From Thelephora terrestris (lineage: Eukaryota > Basidiomycota > Agaricomycetes > Thelephorales > Thelephoraceae), in the NCBI GenBank assembly GCA_015956445.1, contig WIUZ02000006.1:496001-560000 (forward strand): a stretch of DNA of 64,000 nucleotides, read 5' to 3'. The notes beneath the pieces are model-generated. The model made no database searches. It had not been told where the DNA came from and worked only from the letters and a program-made list of their open reading frames with translations. Positions 1-11,078 of this stretch are shown one piece after another. The position numbers were made by a program, and so were the translations under genes. Each line of letters begins with the position of its first letter. Positions within the stretch are counted from its first letter, which is position 1.

Positions 1-3000
1 ACGAGCATCCCGCATCTAGGAATGGAGGAGTGTTATAGAGGTGGGGGAGGAATATGCCAACGAATGGTCTCACATCAAGGTCCATAGTATACTCAGTGAG
101 CACCAAGCTGTTGATTGCCGAGTGTTCTTCGAATGTATATTCGGGGGATTGCCGACATTGTTCCTGCGCCTGCACAGTTCCAGCGATAAACCTCCCGATC
201 ATGTTGAACTTGGCCCAGTGGACCTTCGACGGATGAGCATCACTGTAATCAGGATTACCTTCATGGGCGCGAATCAGGTCGAGTAGGTGGACCTCCCTGA
301 GTCGCCTAGGTTAGTTTCATGCCACACACCATCAAGCACGCTGCTCACAAGGCGGGGATGCAAGCCCCCTTGGTGTTCCGTAGCGCCATCCTGTAAGCTC
401 GATGAGACCTGATGGCTTGAAATAGCAGGTCCCAGGACTGGTATGATTTGTAAGCTTCTAAAGCCTTTTGTTTGAACGTTTCCATGGGTAAATCGCCAGA
501 GTATGTCGCAGCATTTATACCAGCAACGAGAGCGCGGAGGCCCGAGTAGTTATTGAGGGCGCGCAAACAGACACCAATCTCAACAAATCTCTCGATTTGC
601 CTTGCGCGAGCCTTCGGTCGGTCATGGCAAAGAATTAACGAAGCGACCCTGGAACAAAAATGACAATTAATCTCTGCAAGTTATCCCACGGACACTGAGT
701 CCCACCAGTCGCCAACGTGATTAGAGAAGCGGCCAAATCTGGCAATTGTATCTGTCTCTGGGTCCTTAGGCCCAGAGGATAAAGTATGTTTTAACCAATG
801 TCGAGGCTAACAGACGCGTCAGATTAGCTTTCCGGTCCGCACAAGTGACCACCTGCCTGGATGTTGAGAAATAGTCCTTTTTGAACTCTTGTAATTTCTT
901 GCGCGACATCAGCTGGATTCAAGCTGAACAGTTCTGCGCTTATGCGCTGCAGTTCTCGAAGGATATACTTGTGCGAATATTCGAACTCTCCGTTGTGAGG
1001 GGTCACGGACTTTGGTATCTGCCTGCTGAGTGGTAAACTGTGCTTCCGTTCTCTGGTGCTAGGAGTTTGTGTGGGTGAGACCGGGCGGGCGCTTATATAA
1101 GAGACAGCCGGGTTTTCGGATGCCGGAGAAACAGAGCGGAGCTCTTCTTCGTCGAGGATGCTATATGAATCATCGCTCTCTTCTGTCGAGGTGTCGACTT
1201 TCAGCGCCCAGCTGGCGTCTGTATCAACCAGATTTGGAAGGGTTTCAAGGAAGGGAAGGAACTCAAGCCCATAATGGATGAGATACGTCTTTGCAATGAT
1301 GGACTTGACGAGTGCCGATAATGCGCCAGCGGTCCCGCGGACCGCGAAATCATAGGGATAATCCTTGATCCAGTCCGCCAGCAGACGACATATACTAACA
1401 AACTGTGAAAATCTTGATAGCGGCGGAGGGATCTAGGAACAACATACTTCATCTGAGCTAGGCATGCGAACATTGGGTCTGCAGTTTCCTGATCAAGCTG
1501 TCGCATCTTCTTCTGCATAGTTAGGAGTATACTCCGAGGAGTGGCGAATCGTCGGTAAGTGAGCATGAAATTTGACACATATGTTGCATCTGTGGAGAAG
1601 ACCGAGTTAGCTATAGTTACATTGTCATATGAGGAACAGTTACCATCGTCGCTAACCACCGAAAACAGTAACTTTTCGAAGAGATCGTCTAGGTGTGCCC
1701 AGGGGGAGAGCCGCCTATCAGATGGTTCAATATACGGCCACCCGGAAGTTTTAAAGGAAGGTACTTAACTGGTCTTGTCGCTTGGGAACTGGCTGTGAAC
1801 CCAAATTCTCGGCGCTGCAATTCGTCGCATCTCCGTTGGTACCCGTTGCTGGCAAAGATGATCGACTGTTGAAATCATTGATGGCGACTTGATTGCCAAG
1901 TTCTCGTTCTTCCCTTTCACGGGCAAGAGATAGAAGGTCATTATGGGATCGTGCGCGCGTTGGAGATTTCGGCGGTGTGTGGGAGGTGGGCGGAGAGTTG
2001 GGAAAGTAAGAAGTGCGTGATTTGGAAGAAGTGGTCATTGGTGTTCCATCGGTGGGAGGAGAGTTGAGTAAAGGTCTCGAAAGGTCCCACGGGTGGTTGG
2101 TGGTATTTAATACGTCGGGGGATGCAGGATTGCGATAGACGGAGTTCGAATCCGCTCGTGATGATGCTGAGGTATGTATTGGGGCCATAGTCAGGGGATA
2201 CAGGATAGAAAACGCTCACATCGGCCACGATAGATTGCACGGACCATCCAGTCGAAACACCTCCGCATCTTGTCCTTGCCGGAATCGTCGAGCTTGGAAA
2301 CCTCTACCAACCCCACCCCGTAGCGACGGAGCGCGGTTGCAGCCGTATGTGGATCAACTTCTTTTACGGAATCCGACTTACAAGCCATAACCACGGTTGG
2401 TAGCTCCAAGTCATTGTAGCCACCTGAGAACATTGATCATCATGCTATTCGGGGAACGGGGGAGTTGAACCATACAAACTAGGCGTTCAACATGTGTGAA
2501 CGAACTCAAGGACGAGGAGTCATAGCAGACGATGACACCATCAACTCTTGGAGCGGAATCAGGCCAAACTTTGCTTGACGGATCATCGAGGTGGAATTCT
2601 GAGAGATCGACTTCGAGGACGCGAAGGGACCCAGTCATGTTTGGGCCTTGATTAATTTTGCCGAGCCTCGAAGTATCTATGGAGAGGAGTATAAATTCAT
2701 GGCAATAGATGCGTACAACCAGTAGAACTCACAGCGGAATTGGTTCTGTCCGTCCGTGGCGGGCATGCCTGCTGTGGGCTCGGACATCGCATAGGCCTTG
2801 CAACCTTTTTTAATGATGCTGCTCTTTCCACACCCATAACAGCCAACAATGACGATGGTAACAAGCGATTTGTTTGGTATCTGAGGACAGAATCAGGTCT
2901 GGTTTATGAGTAGCAGGATGTAAGGTTTGGAAACGCACAGAAGAGAGCTGGGTATTGACGACCATGGCTACACCGCTTGTCCGATTGCTTATGCCTAGGC

Positions 3001-3487
3001 TACCACTTCGAGCTCTCGAAGTGGAAGACTTTCGGAAAGCGGACTGAGAAGGGCCGGGGAGAGTGCCCGTTCGAGCGAGATCGTTGAGAGGGGAAGGGCG
3101 GGGTCTGATTGGGGGTAAACTGAGAGAGTGAGGCTCTTCTGAGGTACGACGGAGTCTGTCTCTGCTCTGAGATAGCCTGGGTCGGATGGTTGGGTCGGAG
3201 AGGGTACGGGGAAGGGAGGACTCTCTGGAACCGGTATGAGCGGTGCTGACGCTATACGTCCGGACTCTGGGCGAACAGGGGGGGCGGTCATTGGGAGGAG
3301 CAAGATAGCTGGAAGCGGGGGGCGCGGGGGCGGTGTCGGCGGAGGGCTCGTCGGGGCGAGTGAGACGGACGAACGAGTCGACGGAGAGGGATTTTCTTAG
3401 CTTCGAAGGTGAGCGGGTCGTTGTGGGGGGCATCAAGGGGTCCTGGACGTCTACCGGGGGCAAGACAGGTCTGCCATCGGCTGGCAT
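1..3487 (-). CDS. Ras-like GTPase fused to a Ras guanine-nucleotide exchange factor (3' end cut by window edge)
   Basis: Multi-exon gene read from an ATG at 3487 towards position 1, where it leaves the window inside the catalytic domain. In order: a Ser/Pro/Arg-rich, probably disordered N-terminus (about 170 aa); a small-GTPase-like domain with P-loop GCYGCGKSS (about 2832-2860, intron donor GTGAGT near 2732), then VLEVDLSEF where Ras has DTAGQ, and ACKSD (about 2390) as the NKxD-like guanine motif; a long Ser/Pro linker (about 1750-2160); a RasGEF N-terminal/REM module (about 1400-1650, TYVSNFMLTYRRF); and a CDC25-type RasGEF domain (about 1000 to 1, with CLRALNNYSGLRALVAGIN and ending PFVGIFLPHLYN). 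The GEF should load GTP on Ras at membranes. The attached GTPase is divergent (no DxxGQ), so it may sense or regulate rather than cycle; that is inference. Family assignment is confident, exact exon borders less so. Confidence 0.88.
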
Positions 3488-3688
3488 TATCGTCGTCGTC
3501 CTGGGCGGTCGTAGGTGTTGTTAAAGATAGGTACGGTCGGAACTCTGCCGCAATCATCACACCCCGATTCACCTTTTTCCGTCAGCGCCGTTGACGTCGT
3601 CTGGCACGTTCCACACGTGTGGGACCTCTACATAAGCTTTTTCATCCCTGCGACGCCCGACAAGCCATTGTGCCTTCTCCCCTCCACG
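3488..3688. promoter_or_regulatory. Divergent promoter between the GTPase-RasGEF gene and the MARVEL-like gene, with a 12-bp palindrome
   Basis: Only 201 bp separate the two start codons. At 3611-3622 lies a perfect 12-bp palindrome, CCACACGTGTGG, with an E-box core CACGTG. This is the type of site bound by basic helix-loop-helix factors (for example the Cbf1/Pho4 type in yeasts). A TATA-like CATAAG follows at about 3631. The palindrome is seen directly; its use as a binding site is inferred. Confidence 0.4.
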
Positions 3689-4447
3689 ATGCCCCCACTC
3701 AAGGCGAGATATCACCCGTATCTTTTCTTGTTCATCACGCTCTGCGCTACAGCTGAACTTGGTCTCGCTTCGTACCTTATCAACCTCGGCAACCAGATTG
3801 GTTTTGCCGAGGCTAGTTACCATTCCCTGTGAGTAGAACCGGCGCTCTTCACCTTTCCACATCTCACTCACACCCGCCAGTTTGATTTTATTTATCTTCA
3901 ATTCGGTCAGCCCCCACCAAATCATCATCCGACGTAATCATGTGTTATTTACCTTCTCTAGGTCTGGACTATCATCTTTGGGGCTGCTTATACGATTTGG
4001 ATTGTCAATGGCGACCTCCACCTGCTCGCCAGCATGGCCAGTTCATTCATCTGGCTTCTTATCACATCGGTCCTATGGGTAACTTCCTCCCCTCATTCTC
4101 TATCAGGGTTGCTGCTCTAACAGCAATATCCAGGGTACTGCGGCAGGGGTTCTACATAAAATCCGAGTGGGCGAAAGCTGTTCGGGACACCCCACTATCT
4201 CTCGGTAATCCCTGTTACTTTACTTGTTATCCTTCTAATTGCAAAGCTCCTACAGGTGCCGCCAATCCTTAACAGTCGAGGCCATTGGGTGGACGGAGTT
4301 TGGGCTTTGCTTCCTCACTCTCCTCAGCACCGCCCTCTGGATTGTTGCCAGCAAAACCAATCCTGTACGATCTCTCCAACTCCCTCTCTTTCTGCTGCGC
4401 TGACTGAATGCGCCTCCAATTAGCGTAACAGCTTTTATGGCGTCTGA
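3689..4447 (+). CDS. Small four-pass membrane protein, MARVEL-like
   Basis: Six exons (3689-3828, 3881-3905, 3962-4078, 4134-4204, 4256-4364, 4424-4447) give a 161-residue protein. Every junction is GT-AG and keeps frame. Four hydrophobic segments are visible: YLFLFITLCATAELGLASYL, then VWTIIFGAAYTIWIV, then SSFIWLLITSVLW, and FGLCFLTLLSTALWIVASK. The third loop carries CRQSLTVEAIGWTEFGLC, a pattern I recognise from a family common in agaric genomes, usually annotated as MARVEL-domain or hypothetical membrane proteins. The fold suggests a role in membrane domains or vesicle transport, but no specific function can be assigned. It is divergent from the RasGEF gene. The start is the first ATG of the open exon 1. 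Confidence 0.85.
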
Positions 4448-5156
4448 AGCGTTCTCTTCCCTGGAGGTCATATAATTCTCTGCAAAGTTATGTCCAAACG
4501 ATCTCATGATCATGACCGCTCGCGTCTTGCTGGTCTTGACAATAGCCCTACGATCATGTATCGCTCTTCACATCTGTGGATCTTACACAACCGCCTGTTG
4601 TATCATACTTCTTCACGATCTATACACGGTTTCTACTCACAAAAGTCTGCGGTTATAGTCGATGGTTCGTTCAGAAAATAGCACGTTACACTTCATTGAC
4701 GCGTGACGCCCGCAAGTCGGCAGAGCTCCTCGAAGGAAAGACATGATTGTGTCGTATCTTGTAAAAGGACGAGGCGGTAACGAAAAGTGAAAACGTCCGT
4801 AAGTCCGGTTCTGGTAACGTATAATTCAACCTTTGCAAGTCCGAGAGTGGCGTCAAAAAGCCAGAGGGAAGCTTGGTTGAGTCACCTTTGCCAAAACACC
4901 ACTATAAAAAAAATGCACCAAATCCGACACAATCATTGAATCTGATGCACGCGCGTGATTTCTCAAGATCTTGGAACCAAGCTGTGTACTTGCACAAAGC
5001 TGTATAAGCTCCTGCAGGTATATTTTGTTCGATAAGCACCGAAGCACATCCCGAGGCCTGCCACTGCCAGTGCCAGATCACGAAATACATAGTACTTACT
5101 TATGAGTATCAGTCGCCGATCGGTGTGATGGCCACGACACTCATCCAGTACTTCTC
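4448..5156. other. Intergenic, no gene recognised
   Basis: About 700 bp between two same-strand genes. Only short, unsupported reading frames occur on either strand. It probably holds the 3' UTR of the membrane protein and the promoter of the lipase gene. I see no repeat or RNA gene. Confidence 0.6.
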
Positions 5157-6377
5157 ATGCGCTTCTCGTCCATCTTGTCGCCCTCAGACCATTCATATAA
5201 TGACTACCAGCAGCACATGTATAGAATTGAAAAGCTTGAAAACTTTCGTCTTCTCTATCGTCTCCTCGCATCCAAATCTTCCCATACGCTTCAGGCGGAG
5301 GATATTGTCTCGAAGGAGACCCACAAAGAGATTCAACTCATTGGGGAGTTTGCTGATGTCTCATACAGTCCCATAGCCTTGGAACGTGTGTACAAGCACT
5401 TGGAGTTATTATCACAGAAGCACTTCCCGCTTGAAGGCTACGAAGCGGTAACATCTTCGAAGCTCATCCTTTCGTTCGAAGGAGACGTCGCAAATGTGGC
5501 CGTCCTCGTGGCATACAGACCGACGACAAAACAGATTGTGGTTGGCATATGCGGCACTCGTACACTGATGCAAGCGTTGTACGATATGAACTCCCTGTTT
5601 CAGCATTGCACCAAAGGAGGTCAATCATACCGTGTGCACAGTGGCTTCATGTCAATGTATACTGGGATTGAAGCCCGTGCATTCAAAGGCATCCGAAAGG
5701 GTTTCGAAGAGGAACAGGTCGAAGAACTTGTCGTAAGTTCCTCCTCAGCCGGTATACTTTTTTGACTGAAAAGATTATAGATCACTGGGCATTCCATGGG
5801 GGGTGCTCTTTCGTATTACCTCGCGGTCGGGCTGTTGACGAGCGACGGGATCCTTCCTCCGGGGATACGAATCAAGATCGTCGCGTTCGGTTCACCTCGA
5901 GTTGGGGACCAAGCATTCGCTTCCCTCTGGAAAACGCTGGTGGAGGAGCACCGGTCTAGCCATGGCCGGCTGTCCTTCCAAGAATACAACGTCCGCGCAT
6001 ACAACGATGGTGAGTCGCACAGAGCTACACCCCGTTGGTCCGATGGAATAATTTCTCCAGGAGTCCCTATGTTGCCACCCGTTAAAACCGGATATGTCCA
6101 CCACACCACGAACCCACTATTCCTCCGTAACGACCAACTTTTCAGGATACCTGACAGCGAGAAAGAATATGGGTCTTTTGATGTCCCAACAATTGAAGAC
6201 GCACCATCTCCTCTTTACCCTAAAGGTGGGCACAACTATTACAACGGGAGAGAATTGGAGAAACTGGCGAGGAGGGTGTCGGTCCTGAGTAAGCTAATGA
6301 AAGATGAGGAGGACGACCTGTGGGTGAAGACGTATGTAGCAGAGGTGACACGGGTAGAAAAGTATTCACTTTCATAA
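5157..6377 (+). CDS. Class 3 (fungal type) lipase, alpha/beta hydrolase
   Basis: Three exons (5157-5732, 5781-6009, 6061-6377) encode about 373 residues. The nucleophile elbow GHSMGG straddles the start of exon 2 (5781), which begins ITGHSMGGALSYYLAVG. It is followed by AFGSPRVGD, the Asp-bearing stretch YNDGVPMLPPVKTGYVHH restored by the second splice, and a C-terminal GGHNYYNGRE carrying the expected His. So the Ser-Asp-His triad is complete. No clear signal peptide follows the chosen ATG, suggesting an intracellular lipase acting on acylglycerols or phospholipids. Intron 2 is 51 nt and has no stop, so a retained form would stay in frame but would split the conserved NDGVPxLPP stretch; splicing is therefore the better model. 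A second in-frame ATG lies at about 5217. Confidence 0.9.
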
Positions 6378-7115
6378 CGTGCTAATGGCAGGCAGGGTGT
6401 CATTTTCATTATGGTATACTTAGATAGATACGATGTGGGAGCCGTTCAACTCCTGGAGAAATTTACCTCAGTGATATCCACCAACGATTTCCCCGCGATT
6501 GAGCGAGCGTCGGGCTGCAAACAGGGAGCCTTAAGATTGAAGTGGGTGTGCCTCTGGCGCCTATGGTGTGCACCCTTCACTCCTCCCGCCTCATTTAGGG
6601 GAACGGCCATCGTATATCAAGTGATGGAGATGACTAGATGGAAGCGAATGATAGACTCAATTTCCTGCGTTCAAGCCATAGGCGAACGATAGCTTCAAAC
6701 TTCTGAAACTGGTGTCCTCGGAGGATAGTGTGTATTGGATTAGGAAGAGAGGGGGGATAGATGTGACTGAATGCACTATATACTAAATTCCTGGCTGTAT
6801 CGATACATCTGCTAACCGAACGAAGGGTGAAAGATGAACATTGAACGTGGAGGAAACGTGAGGTTTGGGGAACCCAAGAATGATGGCTTTAAAACGGTCC
6901 GGCAGGGGACCAGATACAAATGGTGGGCAAGGCGTTAAGCTTCTTCGGAGAAGAGGCGATCATGCAAATCTAGGCAGGACTGGGGAAGCTCGCGTGTGTG
7001 CGTGTGTGTGCGGTGTGCCAATGACGGAAGAAGCTTGAAAGAAATCGTGGGGTTGTTGAATCCACGGCGTGACATCGGTTGCATAACGGAGCGTCGGTGT
7101 GTAGGAGGTGTGGTT
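6378..7115. other. Convergent intergenic region with a GT-rich microsatellite
   Basis: Between the lipase (+) and the zinc-cluster factor (-). It should contain both 3' UTRs. At about 6991-7017 there is an imperfect (GT)n run interrupted by C. No gene is recognisable. Confidence 0.55.
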
Positions 7116-9477
7116 TCATAACCCGAGTTTTAGTCGGACATCTTCCGAGAGAAGATCGGGTGTGTATGGGTCATGCCGTATCGGTTTAACGGCTACCATG
7201 GAATGAACAACAGAAACGCCCATGCCATAAGGTGTCAGGCGTATCGTGCTCTCGAGGTTGCTCTTCGCGTCAAGGAACATCCGAACGAGTGAAGGTAGAT
7301 TTTCTGGGTCCGGGGAAACCGATGAACGAGTACCGGTGGACATAGGGGATGCCTGGGGGTCTTCTTCGACCACTACCAGACCCGACGCACGCGCCCAGCT
7401 CATCTAAGGGGTGTTCAGTACCTGAATGACCTTAGGTTGTTGAAGGACTTACGCTGAGGGCGGGTTCCAAAAAAGAGTAGTCATCCTTCGTGAAATCCAC
7501 TGTAATCCTAGCGACATCCTTCAACGTGTCATCGCACATACTCCTGAACTTGATGGATTGATAGGAAGGCAAGAATGAGGATCTCGCAACTCTGTCGTAC
7601 AGTTGGGCCAGTGATGTCAAGACGATGATGCTACAGCACCGGAACATCAGGTAGGTCTCGCGATCCGGAATTGTAGCAGCACCGGCGGCTCTCTTCACAA
7701 GTAGGTCGTTTAGATCTGTCAGTTTGGGCACAATATTCCTGCAATCCTCCAACCAGTAGCGCACGGGACGGGCTGGAATTGGAATGAGACGCATGCCAAC
7801 GGTCGCGGGTGATGATGAACTCACAAGGCAGGTAATAAGTTTGGATAAAATTATCCGTGTCGTAGACGAGTAGCAAAGCGCGGAGTCGAAGAACCTCCGG
7901 CAGCTCGTCCCACATACGAGGATAGGCATACTATCAAGCATCAGTCATCAGGATGCTCGGTCACCGTCGCAGGATAAAACCTACCGGCAGCTCGTCCCGA
8001 AATTGGCTCTCTAAATAACTCGACAAAGGAATATCCTCCCCTGTCATAAGGTGGTGCTGAAGCGGCGTAAAAATCAATTGTACAAGTGTCGCAACCCGTT
8101 CTTGAACCGATTCCAGATATTCCGGAGGAGGGTCCATGATTACATTATGGTTTGGCGAGTCGCTGCTGTCGCTGAACGACCGATCGACCAGGCGAATTCC
8201 ATTCCTCTTGGCAACATCTACCGCTTTCTTGAGATATCGTTTTGCTGGGGCATACGTGTACGTGTAAAAACACGAGTTAGCCATAACATAGTAAGCCTGG
8301 AGGAATGTGAATGGGTCCTCCGCTTCTACTATCGTCAACACAATTTCAAGGCAGAGTTGCGTTAACAACGCCTGGACGTGGACGAAGTCGAAATTTCGCC
8401 GTCGTTCCTGATCGAGGTGACAGCCGTAGACGGTCATGAAGTAGATGAAAAAACGGTGGATTATGGTGCCCGAAACGTCACCCAGGGCGATAGCATGTTG
8501 TTTGGCAAATGTCAGCGGGATGCCCAGTTGCAGTCGATGGGATAGTGCAAGGATACGGCTAGGAGACAAATCAGACATTCGCCCAGGGGGTTGGCGGGGA
8601 ACGCACAATTTCATGCTCAGTTCGGTTGTTGTGGAATCTGAGATAGGCAATGCGGCAGGATCGATGATATCCGCCAGGCGGAACGGTAGGGTGTACAACA
8701 TTGGTCGGGGAGGCATATGAACGAACTCGTAGCGAACTGGGACAGATTGTCGGACGAGAGCTTGGCTCGTTGGCAGTTGGGGAATCGGAGCTTGAGTGGG
8801 GAATGACGGAACGGGCGGCTGTCCGAACCTTGATGAGCTGGCCACATGTGTAGTGTCATGAAGGAAGACTTGGTCTTCAGGGATCCCGAGGGGAGGCAGG
8901 GATTCGAACGACCTCGAAAGTGCGGGCTGAGGAGGTTGATCTGCGGACTCGTATGTGCATTCTTGTATTGTTCGGGCCCTCTGACAGGTCGTGCATCTTG
9001 GGCGGGCACCGTCGCATTTCTAGGCGAAGATCGGTCAGCTGTTTGGCTGCGGAAGAAGAGTGGTACCTTCTTCTTGTTCCTAAACGCCAGCGGAAAGAGG
9101 AAAGGGGTGAATAAGAACACTATGGAGCGAAAGTTGGAGAGTGGTGACACATTACCTGCACGGTGTACAGGCCTCGCCTTTCTTGAGGGTTTCCCTCTTG
9201 CGCATCTCTGTCAGTGGATCCTCATAGGCGCAGTGGAAGCCACGACGAGAAGCATTGCATGGGCCGCATATTGGTTGTCCACCATCGCATTTCTGTAGAA
9301 TGGAGACGGATTAGACAAGGCTAATAGGGGCCGAAGAAGACAATGAGAACAAGACTTACGACTTTTCTTGATCTGTGCAAAATGAGATCGAGTGTGGGTC
9401 CCACCATTGTTAAGACAAATACTGAACACTAACCGGCAGGAGGTGCACGTCTGTTTCGACGACAAGGTATTCTGCAT
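7116..9477 (-). CDS. Transcription factor with two tandem Zn2Cys6 binuclear clusters
   Basis: Starts at ATG 9477. Exon 1 ends at 9434 after CTSCR; a 13-nt exon (9360-9372) and the next exon (9156-9292) complete the first cluster, with spacing C-x2-C-x6-C-x6-C-x2-C-x8-C (CRSRKVKCDGGQPICGPC). That exon then begins a second cluster, EACTPCR. Another 13-nt exon (9067-9079) and the exon from 9019 complete it as CRNKKKKCDGARPRCTTC with identical spacing. A Pro-rich linker and a helical middle region typical of fungal zinc-cluster factors follow (ELSMK, RILALSHRLQLGIPL, DFVHVQALLTQLCLEIVLTI), with a C-terminus ending at 7116. A likely 48-nt intron lies near 8562-8609; others are at about 7390-7450, 7780-7835 and 7920-7985. 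Nuclear DNA-binding regulator; target unknown. The doubled DNA-binding domain is the notable feature. Confidence 0.88.
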
Positions 9478-9739
9478 GGTGGAGGTACAGAGGGGGTACG
9501 AAGGGGAGGATGACAGCTGCCCACATTCGGTGTCAGGTTCTAGAGCAAAGCTTTCCCCTATAAATGATTTACAGCGCCGTTTGCTTCCGGCGGCCTTGCC
9601 ACGAGTGGGAAAGTCATCAATATGTAAAACCCTCAGCCCGTATCAACACGAGACCTTCTGCACCGGGCGGACTTGTCAGAAAAGGATGTCAGGCCCGGAA
9701 TGTCAATCATATTTGCAATCAAAAATAATCTGTTCAGGA

Positions 9740-10807
9740 TCATGGTCCGCCGCCCGATGAATCTGCCGATCCTGATGTGGGACCACTCATCACGAGAAAC
9801 TTGTCCAGTCTCTTTCGAAGTGGATGGTCAACCCGGATCCCACAAGTTCGCAATGCAGTCGCCAACCCCTCTGCCAGACCGCGCCTCTCCTCGTCCTCAC
9901 TCTCCAGCAACCATTTGACCGCCCGTGCGAGCCTCCCTTTTGGCAGCGGTCGTTCTCCATTCACCTGTGGGGGTTTCTTCGGCCGTTTCTTCCCCTTTCC
10001 CTGGGGAACTGCCAAAAGGGGATCCAAAACCTCCACGCGGAACCTTCGATATCCTAACGAAGAGAGGGGTACGACTCTATCCACATCGCTCGCTGCCTCC
10101 GCACTCGCCTCCGCTTGCGCTAGCACTTCTCGGGAATCCCCCTCTTCGTAGCCCCATCGTTTGAGCTCCTCCGCCCGGCGTTGCTTCAATTTCAAAGAAA
10201 TTTGATCTCTCGCATCGCCGTCCTTTATCATCTTCGCGACGACATCCAGCACGTCATTAAGTCGCAGCCACCCTTTGTCCTCGTCCACAGCCCGCTTGAC
10301 AAAGTGGCGGTTGACGTAATTGAGGAGCCTGTTTACGCTCTGCGCGCCAGCCGAGTAGCGATGGAAGCAGGGAACGAGGTAGTGAACCAGTGCGCTGTCA
10401 TCCATTGGCGTACCGAGGAACAATTCTCGTGCAACAGATGCGTAATAGTCGTCCAAGCGTTCATAAATGTCCATCCCGCTCAACCACTTCTCGTTCTCTA
10501 CCTTGGACGAAGGGGACTTTTGCGAAGGGGGTGCGGGACGAGTAGGTATAACGCTCTCGGGCTGGGAGGTGAAGTAGTTGTACACAGCCGTGTGGATCCC
10601 CATGTGGTATTGCACATCAATCGCAGGTGCCTTGCTGATGTTGTTTGTCGACGAGCGAACGATGTGATCCAACGCCGGCTGGATGTAGTTCCACAGAGTT
10701 GTTATTGACGTGGCCGGGTTCGTGCTAGGTCCGGCTGCCAGAGTGAAGGAACCGACGGCGCTACTCGTTGGCGCATGGGCAACGTGCTTCCCTTTGTCTT
10801 CGGTCAT
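9740..10807 (-). CDS. Cullin N-terminal-repeat protein lacking the C-terminal cullin homology domain
   Basis: Intron-less 355-codon gene with ATG at 10807. Its first 190 or so residues follow the start of CUL1/Cdc53: SITTLWNYIQPALDHIV, then MGIHTAVYNYFTSQ (CUL1 MELYTHVYNYCTS), then DIYERLDDYYASVARELF, and VNRLLNYVNRHFVKRAVDE (CUL1 LNGICAYLNRHWVRRECDE). A charged insertion follows, then LGYRRFRVEVLDPLL, which fits the next cullin helix. The protein stops there: canonical cullins are about 750-800 aa and end with Rbx1-binding and neddylation modules, absent here. The retained part corresponds to the first cullin repeat, which binds Skp1/F-box or BTB adaptors. It could compete for adaptors without being a ligase (inference). 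No stop or frameshift suggests recent decay. Confidence 0.75.
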   Translation of the reverse strand: MTEDKGKHVAHAPTSSAVGSFTLAAGPSTNPATSITTLWNYIQPALDHIVRSSTNNISKAPAIDVQYHMGIHTAVYNYFTSQPESVIPTRPAPPSQKSPSSKVENEKWLSGMDIYERLDDYYASVARELFLGTPMDDSALVHYLVPCFHRYSAGAQSVNRLLNYVNRHFVKRAVDEDKGWLRLNDVLDVVAKMIKDGDARDQISLKLKQRRAEELKRWGYEEGDSREVLAQAEASAEAASDVDRVVPLSSLGYRRFRVEVLDPLLAVPQGKGKKRPKKPPQVNGERPLPKGRLARAVKWLLESEDEERRGLAEGLATALRTCGIRVDHPLRKRLDKFLVMSGPTSGSADSSGGGP

Positions 10808-11078
10808 GAGATATGATGTTTCTGGAGAACAATGATGTGAACTGTGAGCTCAAAGTGTCCCCCTCCCCTGGGGAGAGATGAGATTCGTTCACGAACAGTT
10901 GGTTTGCCCTGGTGGCAAGCAAACAGTTGAAAATATCCCTCCTTCCAAAAACGGAAGTCGTTCAATGTGATCAAGAACGCTCTCTACGGTAGACAAGAAT
11001 GAATATTGACTAGAAGCACCGCAACCTTACGATTTCTACAGAAACACACGTGGTCCGACAAGGAACGCTGTGGCCGAT

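Noticed and set aside
5796-6377. Reading the lipase 3' part as one uninterrupted exon
   Set aside because: The 51-nt segment 6010-6060 has GT-AG borders and removing it rebuilds the conserved NDGVPxLPP stretch, so splicing is preferred.
8890-8915. A tRNA B-box-like sequence (GTTCGAATCC on the minus strand)
   Set aside because: It lies inside the coding exon of the zinc-cluster factor and no A-box, cloverleaf or acceptor stem can be built around it. A similar match at about 2140 on the + strand is inside the RasGEF gene.
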